Assembly (NCBI GenBank): GCA_020632655.1
Contig: JACKFD010000009.1
Coordinates: 161,034 to 225,033 of the forward strand
Direction: 5' to 3'
Length of the DNA stretch: 64,000 bases
From: Spirochaetaceae bacterium
Lineage (GTDB): Bacteria > Myxococcota_A > UBA9160 > UBA4427
The notes under the pieces are model-generated. The model was not told the DNA's origin and did not search any database. It saw only the letters and a list, made by a program, of their open reading frames with translations. Both the position numbers and the translations under genes were made by a program. Below, piece by piece: positions 1 to 8,800 of the stretch (position 1 is its first letter; the number at the start of each line of letters is the position of its first letter).

Positions 1-608
1 TCCTGCAGCACACCGCGCAGCTCGAGCAGCTCGCCTCGCATCGACTCGAGCGCCACGCGAACGGCGCCCCACTCGACGCCGACCGGGCGCTCCCGATCCG
101 TGGTTTCCCGATCCTTCGAAGCGGTCCGCGCCGTCGACCCGCCGCGCGCCTCGCCGAGCAGTGCCAGCGCGCCGTCGACGCCGAGCTCCTGGATGCGCTG
201 CCTCGCCCCGGCGATCGTGTAGCGCTCGTCCCAGAGCAGGCGCTTGAGCAGCCATACGAACTCGATGTCGCGCTTGCGGTAGAGCCGCTGCTTCGAGCGC
301 GACTTGGGCGGCGCCATCCAGCGGAACTCGGTCTCCCAGTACCGCAGCACGTGTGCCTTGACGCCGGTCAGCTTGCTGACCTCGCCGATCCGGTAGTAGA
401 GCTTCGTCGAAGACTCGAGTGCGCGACGCGCCTGCGCGTCGGACATCGCATCGCCGCGCGCCCCGGCCTCACGTGTCGCCCGCGCCCCCGCGCCGCGCCC
501 GCGACCCGTGCGGCCGGATCGGCTCGCCCCGCCCGTCCCGCCGCCGTCCGCATCCGCAGACGTCTCGTCCCGGTCGAGCGAGGTCGCTCGCTCGTCGCGA
601 TTGCCCAT
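1..608 (-). CDS. MerR-family regulator (C-terminus cut by window edge)
   Basis: The reading frame runs leftward off the window, so the C-terminus is missing. The visible protein has a MerR helix-turn-helix: YYRIGEVSKLTGVKAHVLRYWE followed by a wing-type segment (KSRSKQRLYRKRDIEFVWLLKRLL), then a segment rich in Leu and Glu that may be the dimer helix. This HTH variant, with LRYWE rather than IRYYE, is the type usually found directly after ihfA in Deltaproteobacteria. Two starts fit. An ATG at 608 has a GGGGGAAGG-like ribosome site and adds 54 Gly/Arg/Asp-rich residues. An ATG at 446 begins just before the HTH but has no clear ribosome site. I use 608. It is last in the thrS-ihfA run, 123 bp after ihfA. 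Target genes are unknown. Confidence 0.8.
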   Translation of the reverse strand, partial: MGNRDERATSLDRDETSADADGGGTGGASRSGRTGRGRGAGARATREAGARGDAMSDAQARRALESSTKLYYRIGEVSKLTGVKAHVLRYWETEFRWMAPPKSRSKQRLYRKRDIEFVWLLKRLLWDERYTIAGARQRIQELGVDGALALLGEARGGSTARTASKDRETTDRERPVGVEWGAVRVALESMRGELLELRGVLQ

Positions 609-731
609 GCCTTCCCCCAAGCTCGCTGCCCCGGCGACGATGCCACGGGCCGCAGCCGGTCGCATCACCCCGGTCGCGCACGCAGGACACGCGCGATCGT
701 CCGGGGCGGCGCCCGGTCGACGCGAGGTCGA

Positions 732-1052
732 CTAGTCGTCGGCCTCGGAGCGGGCGCGATCCTCGTCCGTGACTTCCGTCTCGTTCAGGATGTTCTTGAG
801 GACCAGACTCGGCTTGAAGGTCAGCACGCGCCTCGCATCGAGCAGGATCTCCTGCCCCGTCTGCGGGTTGCGTCCCTTGCGCGCGTTCTTCTCGCGAACG
901 ACGAAGTTTCCGAAGCCCGAGATCTTGACCTTCTCGCCCTCGGCGAGGGTCTCCTTCATGATCTCGAAGACCTTCTCCACGAGCTCGGCCGCTTCCTTCT
1001 TCGAGAAGCCCACCCGCTCGTAGATCTGCTCGACGATCTCCGCCTTCGTCAT
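732..1052 (-). CDS. ihfA: Integration host factor alpha subunit
   Basis: A 106-residue HU/IHF-family DNA-bending protein. It opens with MTKAEIVEQIYERVGFSKKE, the dimerisation helices. The beta-arm carries the family signature (GFGNFVVREKNARKGRNP, about residues 46-63), and NPQTGQEI is the DNA-intercalating arm tip. A short acidic tail (EVTDEDRARSEADD) follows. The alpha rather than beta or HU assignment rests mainly on position: it sits 37 bp after rplT in the infC operon, as ihfA does in many Proteobacteria. It would act in the nucleoid as half of the IHF heterodimer in transcription, replication and recombination. Unlike the enterobacterial operon, no pheST lies between rplT and this gene. 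Confidence 0.93.
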   Translation of the reverse strand: MTKAEIVEQIYERVGFSKKEAAELVEKVFEIMKETLAEGEKVKISGFGNFVVREKNARKGRNPQTGQEILLDARRVLTFKPSLVLKNILNETEVTDEDRARSEADD

Positions 1053-1089
1053 CGCCCGCTCTCCCCGAGTCCGGTCGCAGGGACCGTCG

Positions 1090-1443
1090 CTACGCGTGCT
1101 GCCTGGCGCGCTCCGCGAGCGCCGCGAAGCCCTGCGGATCCTCCAGCGCGAGCTGTGCGAGGACCTTGCGGTCGATCTCGACGCCCTCGGCCTTGAGGCC
1201 CGACACGAAGCGGCTGTAGGAGAGCCCGTGCTGGCGGGCGGCGGCGTTGATGCGCGCGATCCACAGGCCTCGGAAGTCGCGCTTGCGCTGACGGCGATCG
1301 CGATAGGCGTATTTCGCGGCCTTCTCGACGGCCTCTACGGCCACACTGTGGAGCTTGCTGCGCGCGCCGAAATATCCCTTCGCGCGCTTCAGGATCCGCT
1401 TTCGTCGCTTCGCCGCGGGAACGCCCCGCTTCACTCTCGGCAT
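1090..1443 (-). CDS. rplT: 50S ribosomal protein L20
   Basis: A 117-residue protein, the normal length for bL20. The N-terminus [30 protein letters not shown] is the long basic extension that threads through 23S rRNA. The C-terminal globular half contains [21 protein letters not shown] and YSRFVSGLK, both family hallmarks. L20 is needed early in 50S assembly. The start ATG has a good ribosome site (GAGGGAG, 9 nt upstream). It follows rpmI after a 170-bp gap that contains a small perfect hairpin (CTCTCC/GGAGAG). In E. coli and Bacillus L20 represses its own operon through mRNA binding, but I cannot identify such a site here. Confidence 0.97.
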   Translation of the reverse strand: MPRVKRGVPAAKRRKRILKRAKGYFGARSKLHSVAVEAVEKAAKYAYRDRRQRKRDFRGLWIARINAAARQHGLSYSRFVSGLKAEGVEIDRKVLAQLALEDPQGFAALAERARQHA

Positions 1444-1613
1444 CTTCGTCTCCCTCTATCGGGTGCGAGCCCTCGCCTCCCGCATGGGGCGGGTCGAGGG
1501 ACTCGGCTGGGGACGCGGCAGGCGTGCCTTGGTCTGGCCCGTTCGCGTCCGGTTCCGGCTCTCCTCGTCGGAGAGTCGTTCGTATCAGAGCTGTCCTGAC
1601 CTGGAAGCCGGAC

Positions 1614-1811
1614 CTAGAGATAGGGCAGCGAGCGGCGCACGCGCGACGCGTCGTCCGCCGACACCAGATCGTGGGCCCGCAGCTGGCGCTTCCGCTTGGT
1701 GCGCTTCTTGGTCAGGATGTGCTGGCGGTTCGCCTTGTTCCGCTTCAGCTTGCCCGTCCCGGTCAGGCTGAAGCGCTTCGCGGACCCCCTGTGGGTCTTC
1801 ATCTTCGGCAT
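1614..1811 (-). CDS. rpmI: 50S ribosomal protein L35
   Basis: A 65-residue, very basic protein with the bL35 signature [24 protein letters not shown] and the following [15 protein letters not shown]. The length is typical. The gene lies 42 bp downstream of infC and upstream of rplT, the near-universal infC-rpmI-rplT order. It binds 23S rRNA in the large subunit. Expression is probably tied to infC through the shared transcript. Confidence 0.97.
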   Translation of the reverse strand: MPKMKTHRGSAKRFSLTGTGKLKRNKANRQHILTKKRTKRKRQLRAHDLVSADDASRVRRSLPYL

Positions 1812-1853
1812 CGTTCGTGCTCCTCGAGCGCTCGGCTCGCGTATCCCTCTGCT

Positions 1854-2546
1854 CTAGCTCTCCGCGGGGCTCTCCGCCGCGGTCCCTTCCTCGCCGACCG
1901 GGTCGGTCGCCCCGGCTTCGGCCGCCGTCTCGACGTCCGGCTCGTTCCCTTCCGATCCCTCGATGTCCCCGGTCGTCGCCTCGAGTCGCTTCGCCTCTGC
2001 GATCGCTTCGCGATCCGGCACGACGATCATCGACATGAAGCGGCCCTCCATCCGCGGAGAGCTCTCCAGCTTGGCGATCGGTCCGAGCTGCTTCAGCACG
2101 GCGTCGAGCTGCTCGCGCCCGCGATAGGTGTGGACCATCTCCCGGCCACGGAACATGACCGTGACCTTCACCTTGTCGCCTTCCATGAGGAACTTGCGGG
2201 CGTTCTTGAGCTTGAAGTTGAGATCGTGCTGGTCCGTCCCCGGTCGCAGCTTCACCTCCTTGAGGGTCGCCGAGTGGGACTTCTTGCTCGAGCTCTTCTT
2301 CTTCTGCTCGTACTTGTACTTGCCGTAGTCCATGATCCGGCAGACGGGAGGTCGCGAGTTGGCCGCCACCTCGACGAGGTCGAGCCCGCCTTCGCGGGCG
2401 ATGACCATCGCGTCTTCGGGCGACATCACGCCCAGCTGCTCGCCGTCGGCGCCGATCACACGGACCTCGCGCACTCGAATACGTTCGTTGATCCGGGTCG
2501 CATCGCGCTCCGGAGCCACGACTCGGAACTTGGATCTGGCCGGTAT
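1854..2546 (-). CDS. infC: Translation initiation factor IF-3 with probable AUA start and acidic tail
   Basis: IF-3 binds the 30S subunit, keeps it apart from 50S and checks the start codon and initiator tRNA. The N-domain motif RINERIRVREVRVIGADGEQLG, the linker YGKYKYEQKKK and the C-domain (KEVKLRPGTDQHDLNFKLKNARKFL; VMFRGREMVH) are all present. An in-frame GTG sits at 2519 without a ribosome site. Nine codons upstream, an ATA at 2546 lies 8 nt after a perfect AGGAGG (2555-2560) that overlaps the thrS stop region, so I start there (230 residues). A rare AUU/AUC/AUA start is how IF-3 represses itself in other bacteria. The last 40 or so residues are an acidic, low-complexity extension (roughly 190-230) absent from the 180-residue E. 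coli protein. Confidence 0.93.
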   Translation of the reverse strand: MPARSKFRVVAPERDATRINERIRVREVRVIGADGEQLGVMSPEDAMVIAREGGLDLVEVAANSRPPVCRIMDYGKYKYEQKKKSSSKKSHSATLKEVKLRPGTDQHDLNFKLKNARKFLMEGDKVKVTVMFRGREMVHTYRGREQLDAVLKQLGPIAKLESSPRMEGRFMSMIVVPDREAIAEAKRLEATTGDIEGSEGNEPDVETAAEAGATDPVGEEGTAAESPAES

Positions 2547-2554
2547 CTGACTTC

Positions 2555-2560
2555 CCTCCT
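2555..2560 (-). promoter_or_regulatory. infC ribosome binding site (fixes the AUA start)
   Basis: AGGAGG on the minus strand, with 8 nt (GAAGTCAG) before the ATA at 2546. It overlaps the thrS stop region (TGA at 2560-2562), so infC translation is probably coupled to thrS termination. The alternative GTG at 2519 has no ribosome site at usable distance. It is the main evidence for the non-standard start. Confidence 0.75.
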
Positions 2561-4500
2561 CAGGCCAATGGTGTCAAGCGACGCTCGGCGTTCGCGAGGC
2601 GTAGCTCTGAAACGAGCGCCTCCGCCGACATCGCATCCATTGCCTGCTTCGATTTCCGGACGCGCGGCGAGACCGTCCCCCGCTCGACCTCTTCGTCCCC
2701 GATCACCAGCGTGAGCGGGATCTTCTGTTTCTCGGCCTCCCGGATCCGGAAGCCCAGAGTCTCGCTCCGATCGTCGACCTCCGCACGCAGCCCGGCGGCC
2801 AGCAGACCGGCCTGGATCTCGTGGCAGCGCGGGGCGTGGCGATCCGCGATCGGCAGCACGGCCACCTGCAGGGGCGACAGCCAGAAGGGGAAATCACCCC
2901 CCGTGTGCTCGATGTAGATGCCGATGAAGCGCTCGAGCGAGCCGAGCACCGCCCTGTGGAGCATGGCCGGCTGGTGGAGCTCGCCGTCCCGCCCCACGTA
3001 GCGCAGGCCGAAGCGGCCGGGCATCGCCATGTCGATCTGGATCGTCGCGAGGGTCCAGGCCCGCCCCAGCACGTCCCGGAAGTCGGCCTCGACCTTCGGC
3101 GCGTAGAAGGCGGCCTCGCCCTCCTTCACGCGACACTTGAAGCCGGCCCGCTCGACCGCCGCGATCAGGGCCTTCTCCGCCACGTCCCAGTCCGCCGGGT
3201 CACCGAGGAACTGCTCCGGGCGGGTCGAGACCGACATCTCGACGCCCTCCACCCCGAGCTTCGAGTAGACCTCGGCGGTCATGCGGAAGAACGAGTCGAT
3301 CTCCTGCGGCACCTGGTCCGGCTCGCAGTAGATGTGCGCGTCGTCCTGGGCGAAGGTGCGCACGCGCGTGATGCCGTTGAGGGTGCCGCTGCGCTCGTTG
3401 CGATGGAGTCGCGAGAACTCGGCCCAGCGGATCGGCAGCTCGCGGTAGCTGCGCTTGCCGGTCGAGAAGAGATGGCAATGCCCGGGGCAGTTCATCGCCT
3501 TGACGCCGAGCTCCTCGCCCTCGTCCGAGCCCGCGAACCAGTACATGTCGTCGTGGAACTTCTCGTAGTGCCCCGAGGTCTTGAAGAGCTCGGCCCGGAA
3601 CAGCTGCGGCGTCATGACCTCGCGGTAGCCGTATTTCGGGTAGAGGCTCTGGATGAAGCGCACGAGCTCGTTGTAGAGCGACATGCCCTTCGGCAGGTAG
3701 AAGGGCGAGCCCGGGGCGAGCGGGTCGAGGTGGAAGAGGCCGAGCTCCTGGCCGACGCGGCGATGGTCCCGCTTCTTCGCCTCCTCGAGACGCGCCAGAT
3801 GGGCCTGGAGCTCCTTCTTCGAGGCGAAGGCGGTGCCGTAGATGCGCTGGAGCTTCGGGCCCGATTCGTCGCCCCGGAAGTAGGTGCCCGAGGCCTCGAG
3901 CAGCTTCACGGCGCCGATCTGCTTGGTGTCGGCGACGTGCGGGCCGCGGCAGAGGTCGACGAAGCGACCATGGCGGAAGACCGTGATCTCCGCGTCGTCG
4001 GGGATGTCGGCGAGGCGCGAGAGCTTGAGCTCCTCGCCCAGCTCGCGGAAGAGCGTCGCCGCCTCGTCGCGCGAGACGACCTGGCGCTCGAACTCGGCGC
4101 CCTCGGCGAGGATCGAGTTCATCTCCTTCTCGATCCGCTCGAGGTCCTCGGGCGTGAAGGGCTCATCGACCAGGAAGTCGTACTGGAACTTCTCCGAGTG
4201 GTCGGCGCGCCCGGCATCGACCTGGGCCGTGGGGAAGAGCCGCTTCACGGCGTCCGCCATCACGTGCTCGGCCGAGTGGCGGATGATCTCGCCGCCCGCC
4301 TCGTCCTTCGTCGTCACGATCTCGAGGGCGCAGTCCTCGCGAATCGGCGTGCGCAGATCGACGAGGCGTCCGCCGACGCGTCCGGCGAGCGCCGCCTTGG
4401 CGAGGCCGGGGCCGATCCGGCGCGCGACCTCGAGGGCCGTGACCGGACCGTCGAAGGCGAGGGACTTGCCGTCGGGCAGGGTGATCGTGACCCCGCTCAT
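2560..4500 (-). CDS. thrS: Threonyl-tRNA synthetase
   Basis: A 646-residue class II synthetase that charges tRNA-Thr in the cytoplasm. The order is TGS domain (VTITLPDGKSLAFDGPVTALEVARRIG, residues 2-65), the editing domain with HSAEHVMADAVKRLFP, the catalytic core with zinc-binding MNCPGHC and motif 2 (FSRLHRNERSGTLNGITRVRTFAQDDAHIY), and the C-terminal anticodon domain. I start at the ATG of MSGVTITLPDG at 4500, because the frame upstream is Arg-rich noise and runs into a tRNA gene. It heads the thrS-infC-rpmI-rplT group. A 276-nt segment separates it from the upstream tRNA-Val gene. That leader contains a perfect ACTGCG-CTCG-CGCAGT hairpin, but I do not see an E. coli-style tRNA-Thr-like operator. 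Confidence 0.96.
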   Translation of the reverse strand: MSGVTITLPDGKSLAFDGPVTALEVARRIGPGLAKAALAGRVGGRLVDLRTPIREDCALEIVTTKDEAGGEIIRHSAEHVMADAVKRLFPTAQVDAGRADHSEKFQYDFLVDEPFTPEDLERIEKEMNSILAEGAEFERQVVSRDEAATLFRELGEELKLSRLADIPDDAEITVFRHGRFVDLCRGPHVADTKQIGAVKLLEASGTYFRGDESGPKLQRIYGTAFASKKELQAHLARLEEAKKRDHRRVGQELGLFHLDPLAPGSPFYLPKGMSLYNELVRFIQSLYPKYGYREVMTPQLFRAELFKTSGHYEKFHDDMYWFAGSDEGEELGVKAMNCPGHCHLFSTGKRSYRELPIRWAEFSRLHRNERSGTLNGITRVRTFAQDDAHIYCEPDQVPQEIDSFFRMTAEVYSKLGVEGVEMSVSTRPEQFLGDPADWDVAEKALIAAVERAGFKCRVKEGEAAFYAPKVEADFRDVLGRAWTLATIQIDMAMPGRFGLRYVGRDGELHQPAMLHRAVLGSLERFIGIYIEHTGGDFPFWLSPLQVAVLPIADRHAPRCHEIQAGLLAAGLRAEVDDRSETLGFRIREAEKQKIPLTLVIGDEEVERGTVSPRVRKSKQAMDAMSAEALVSELRLANAERRLTPLA

Positions 4501-4776
4501 CGTCTGGACTTCCGCGCGCTCATCGCGGAGTTCGCGAGAGGTCGGGCATCGCGCAGCGCGGGGCGGCCGCCGCGCGGCTCGTACGGGTCCGGGACGACTC
4601 CGGGCGAGCCGATTCGTCCCGCCCCATCTGTCCCCGCCGCTTCGGCACTCGACCCACCCGCCTGTCCATTCCCGTGCGCCGCCTGGCCGCAACGGAGTCG
4701 ATTGCAACTGCGCGAGCGCAGTCCACTCGCGGAGCACGCGCCGTCGCGCGGTCCGCGCGCCCGGGCGGGCTCCAGC

Positions 4777-4852
4777 TGGTAGGCACGGGCGGATTTGAAC
4801 CGCCGACCCCCGCCATGTCAAGGCGGTGCTCTGACCCCTGAGCTACGTGCCT
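4777..4852 (-). tRNA. tRNA-Val (anticodon GAC)
   Basis: The 76-nt cloverleaf folds completely: 7-bp acceptor AGGCACG/CGTGCCT, D-arm GCTC/GAGC, anticodon stem CCGCC/GGCGG with loop TTGACAT, and T-arm GGCGG/CCGCC with loop TTCAAAT. Loop positions 34-36 are GAC, reading GUC valine codons. The discriminator is A, and the 3' CCA is encoded. It is upstream of thrS on the same strand, so it may be processed from the leader of the thrS operon transcript. Confidence 0.96.
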
Positions 4853-4874
4853 GAATCCAGCTAAAGAGGCGGTT

Positions 4875-4903
4875 TGATTAGCCTTTTGCAGGTGCCCTGT
4901 CAA
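4875..4903 (-). promoter_or_regulatory. Candidate sigma-70 promoter for tRNA-Val and thrS operon
   Basis: A perfect -35 TTGACA (4898-4903) is followed after 17 bp by TAATCA (4875-4880), a poor match to TATAAT. Transcription would begin near 4868, about 16 nt before the tRNA 5' end. The perfect -35 and the position just upstream of a tRNA support the call; the weak -10 lowers confidence. Confidence 0.45.
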
Positions 4904-4954
4904 TCGTCCCGCAAGCGTCCCCGAGCGGATTTCTGGCGACCGGCCGCAGATCGT

Positions 4955-5803
4955 TCATTCGAGACCCGAGGAGGCGCCTGGCGACCCCTCCGCAGCGGGA
5001 TCCGGAACGGCGAGGACCGGCGCCCAGAGGCCCCGCATCTGCAGCCGACGACCGGCGACGTCCTCCGAGACGGTCGTCAACGAGAGGCCGGACCGGTCCA
5101 GCGCTTCGAGCCTTTGAGCGAGTCGCTCGACGCCGAAGGGACCCTCGACCTCGAGGACCTGGCGCTCGGGCGAGAACTCGATCGGCACCACGCGCGTCGC
5201 CCCCATCGCCCCCTCGAGCGCCTTCACGACCTCGGCATAGGCGGGGAAATGCGAGAGCCCGACGAGCTCCAGGCGGATCGAGGCGCCGCCGCCCGACCCC
5301 GGGCCGAGGGCGCCCTCGACGAGACCGGCCCGCTCGAGCGCAGCCCCCACCCGATCCGCGTCGACGACCACCTCGACGACCACGACGTACTCCGTGCGGA
5401 CGTCGTCCTGCTCGGCGAAGAGCGCCGGCACCTCCCCCTTGTCCTCGAGGATCCGGAAGCCCCGCGTATAGGGCAGCAGGTCGTCGCCCAGCGTCTCTCG
5501 GAGGCTCGCGACGGTGTCCTCCGACGGACTCGGGCCCGACTCGTCCGGCACCGACTCGCCCATCAGCTCGAGCGCGACGCGCGAAACCCCCTCCCAGATC
5601 GCCGCGCCGATCGCCTGGTCGCGCGGGATCTCCCGCCCCCGCGACGCCTCACGAATGCCGTGGATGCCGACCGACTCGACCTTGCGCAGCTCCGCTTGCG
5701 CCACGCCCGTCCAGGCGAGCAGGGCGATTCCCAGCAGCGCGAGCCCGCAGCCCCCATGCCCGCCGCGCCCGACCGCCCCGTTCCTCGTTCCGAGTCGCTG
5801 CAT
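4955..5803 (-). CDS. Secreted protein with FlgT_N-like domain
   Basis: A 282-residue protein with a Sec signal (hydrophobic GLALLGIALLAWTGVAQA, cleavage likely after AQA). A mature domain follows that looks like the N-terminal domain of flagellar assembly protein FlgT: VESVGIHGIREASRGREIPRDQAIGAAIWEGVSRVALELM, then LPYTRGFRILEDKGEVP and a VVVVEVVVDADRVGAALERAGL strand-helix. A second alpha/beta segment (IRLELVGLSHFPAYAEVVKALEG) resembles the repeated domains of that family. No flagellar gene is in the window, so a flagellar role is not implied. The ATG has GGGGGGGAAC just upstream. It is 21 bp after dnaE and probably cotranscribed with guaBA-dnaE. Confidence 0.65.
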   Translation of the reverse strand: MQRLGTRNGAVGRGGHGGCGLALLGIALLAWTGVAQAELRKVESVGIHGIREASRGREIPRDQAIGAAIWEGVSRVALELMGESVPDESGPSPSEDTVASLRETLGDDLLPYTRGFRILEDKGEVPALFAEQDDVRTEYVVVVEVVVDADRVGAALERAGLVEGALGPGSGGGASIRLELVGLSHFPAYAEVVKALEGAMGATRVVPIEFSPERQVLEVEGPFGVERLAQRLEALDRSGLSLTTVSEDVAGRRLQMRGLWAPVLAVPDPAAEGSPGASSGLE

Positions 5804-5824
5804 CGACGTTCCCCCCCAATCGCC

Positions 5825-8800
5825 TCAGATCGATCGTTCCGTGACGGGCCGACCGAAGAGGCGATCGACCTCCCGACACAGATCGGCGGAAGGCGACACG
5901 CCCCTGATGCCCCCGACGCCGAGAACCGTCTCGCTCTCGCCCGGGATCGTGATGTGCAGGTAGACCCCGCAATCGCCCGAGTGCGACCCCAGCAGCTTGC
6001 GCAGCGCCACCAGCCGATCCCGCGTCACGTCGGGCGCCTGCACCCGCACACGCAGGTTGGCCGAGAGCTTCTGCTCGGCCTCGTCGAGCCGCGTCACGTC
6101 GCGAACGAGGATCTTCGGCGGATCGCCCTCCTCGAGCGTCCCGTGGATGATCAGCGGAATCGGACCGCGCTCGCCGTCGCTCGCGACCTGCTCCTTGGCC
6201 GCACGCAGCAGCGCCACGTGATTCTCGAAGGGCTCGGAGAAGATCACGAGCTCGAAAGCGCCCTCGAGGTCCTCGAGCGTGCCGAAGCCCATGCGCTGGC
6301 CGCGCTTCGTACGGGTCTCGCGCAGGCCCGTGATCAGCCCGCCCGCGCGGATCTCGCGCCCGCCCTTGCCCTCGGTCGACAGCGCGGTCGTGTCCGTGAA
6401 GCGGGCCAGTAGCGGCGCGACCGAGGCCAGCGGATGACCGGTCACGTAGAAGCCGAGCAGCTCCTTCTCGTGCCCCAGGCGTTCCCGCTCGCTCCACTCC
6501 GACGCCTCGGCCAGCTTCGGCGGGGCCAGGCCACCCTCCTCTCCCATCCCGCCGAAGAGGCTCTCCTGTCCGACCGCCCGATCCCGCTGGAGCGAGGCGG
6601 CCCGCTCGAGCGCGGAGTCGATCGAGGCCCAGACCCCCGCACGCGCCGGATGGAGCGAGTCGAAGGCGCCGCATTTCACCAATGCCTCGACGACCCGCCG
6701 ATTCACCTTCCGAGCGTCGACGCGATCGGCGAAGTCGAAGAGGCTCTCGAAGGGGCCGTCTGCCCGCCTCGCCTCGAGGATCGCGTCGATCGCCCCGGCT
6801 CCGACGTTCTTGATCCCGGCGAAGCCGAAGCGGATCGCCCCGTCCACCACACCGAAGTCACGCTCGGACTCGTTCACGTCGGGCGGCAGGATCTCGATGC
6901 CGTTCTCGCGTACGTGGGCGATGTAGCGGGAGAGCCGATCGTGGTTCGCGGACTCGATCGTGAGGACCGAGGCGAGGTATTCCGCGGGGTGGTTCGCCTT
7001 GAGATAGGCCGTCTGGTAGGTGATGTAGGCGTAGGCGGTCGAGTGTGCCTTCGGGAAGCCGTATCCGGCGAACTCGACGATCAGGTCGAAGACGCGTCCC
7101 GCCTCCGCACCGTCGATGCCGTTCGCGACGCAGCCGTCGACGAATCGCTCGCGCTGCTTCTGCATGACCTCGGGCTTCTTCTTGCCCATGGCCCGCCGGA
7201 GCAGGTCGGCCTCGCCGAGGCTGTAGCCGGCCATCTTCTGCGCGATCTGGAGCACCTGGTCCTGGTAGACGATGACGCCGAGGGTCTCCTCGGTCAGGTC
7301 CACGATCGTCGAATGCAGGTATTCGATCTTCGTCGCGCCGCTCTTCCGGCCGACGTAGTCGTCGACCATGCCCGACTGGAGAGGACCCGGCCGATAGAGC
7401 GCGACGAGGGGGATGATCTCGCGGAAGGTGCGCGGCTTGAGCTTGAGGACGAGGTCCGTCATGCCCGACGACTCCACCTGGAACACGCCTTCCGTGTCAC
7501 CTTCGCAGAGCAGGTCGTAGGTCGGCTCGTCGTCCATCGGGATCGCGTTGACGTCGAAGGTCTCGAAGCCCGGCTTCTTGCGGATCATGCGCTCGGCATC
7601 CGCCATCAGCGTCAGCGTCTTGAGACCCAGGAAATCGAACTTGATCAGCCCCACCTGCTCGACGCAGCCCATGTTGTACTGCGTCATGACGTCGCCGGAC
7701 TTGGGGTCCTTGTAGAGCGGCACCATCTCGATCAGCGGCCTCGTCCCGATCACGACGCCCGCCGCGTGCTTCGAGGCGTGTCGCGTGAGCCCTTCGAGCT
7801 TGAGCGCCGTCTCGAGCAGGCGACGCACCTGCCCGTCGGAGTCCATCAGCGCGCGCAGCTCCGGCGACTGGCCGATCGCGTCCTCGAGCTTGATCCCGAG
7901 CACCTCGGGCACGAGCTTCGCGATCCGGTCCACGTCACCGAAGGACATGCCGAGCACGCGCCCGACGTCGCGGATCGCCGCCTTCGCCTGCAGCGTCCCG
8001 AAGGTCACGATCTGCGCCACCTTCATCTGGTCGTAGCGCCCGTCGAGCTCGTGGCGTCCGCTCTCGGGATCCCACGCCGGCACCTCGCCGTCGTATTTGT
8101 CGGCGACGTAGCGGATCACCTGCTCGCGACCGCGCATGCAGAAGTCGACGTCGATGTCGGGCATCGAGATGCGCTCGGGATTCAGGAAGCGCTCGAAGAT
8201 GATGTCGTACTCGATCGGGTCGACGTTCGTGATGTTCATGCCGTAGGCGACGAGGCTGCCAGCGGAGCTGCCGCGCCCGGGACCGACGGGGATCCCGTTC
8301 GCCTTCGCGTAGTTGATGAAGTCCGCGACGATCAGGAAGTAGCCGGGGAAGCCCATCTTCTTGATCACGCCGAGCTCGTGCTCGAGCCGCTCGGCGTAGA
8401 CCTTGCGATCACCCTCGAAGGGGGCGTCGGGCTCCATGCCGAGCTTCGCGCGCAGACCCGACCAGGCCTGCTCGTCCATCACCTGCTCGAGGGTCTTCCC
8501 GGCCGGCACCTGGTAGTCCGGCATGTGGTACTCGCCCATCGGGATCTCGACGTCGCAGCGCTCGGCGATCTCGAGCGTCGCCTCGACGGCCTGCGGCACG
8601 TCGTGGAAGACCTCGCGCATCTCGTCGCCATCCTTGACGAAGAAGCCGTGTCCGTCGAATCGGAAGCGCTTCTCGTCGGCGACGTTCGCCGCCGTCCCCA
8701 CGCAGAGCAGGACGTCGTGGTCGTCGTGATCGTGGCCCTCGAGGTAGTGGGCGTCGTTGGTCGCGACGAGCGGGACGCCGAGATCGTGATGGATCTTCAG

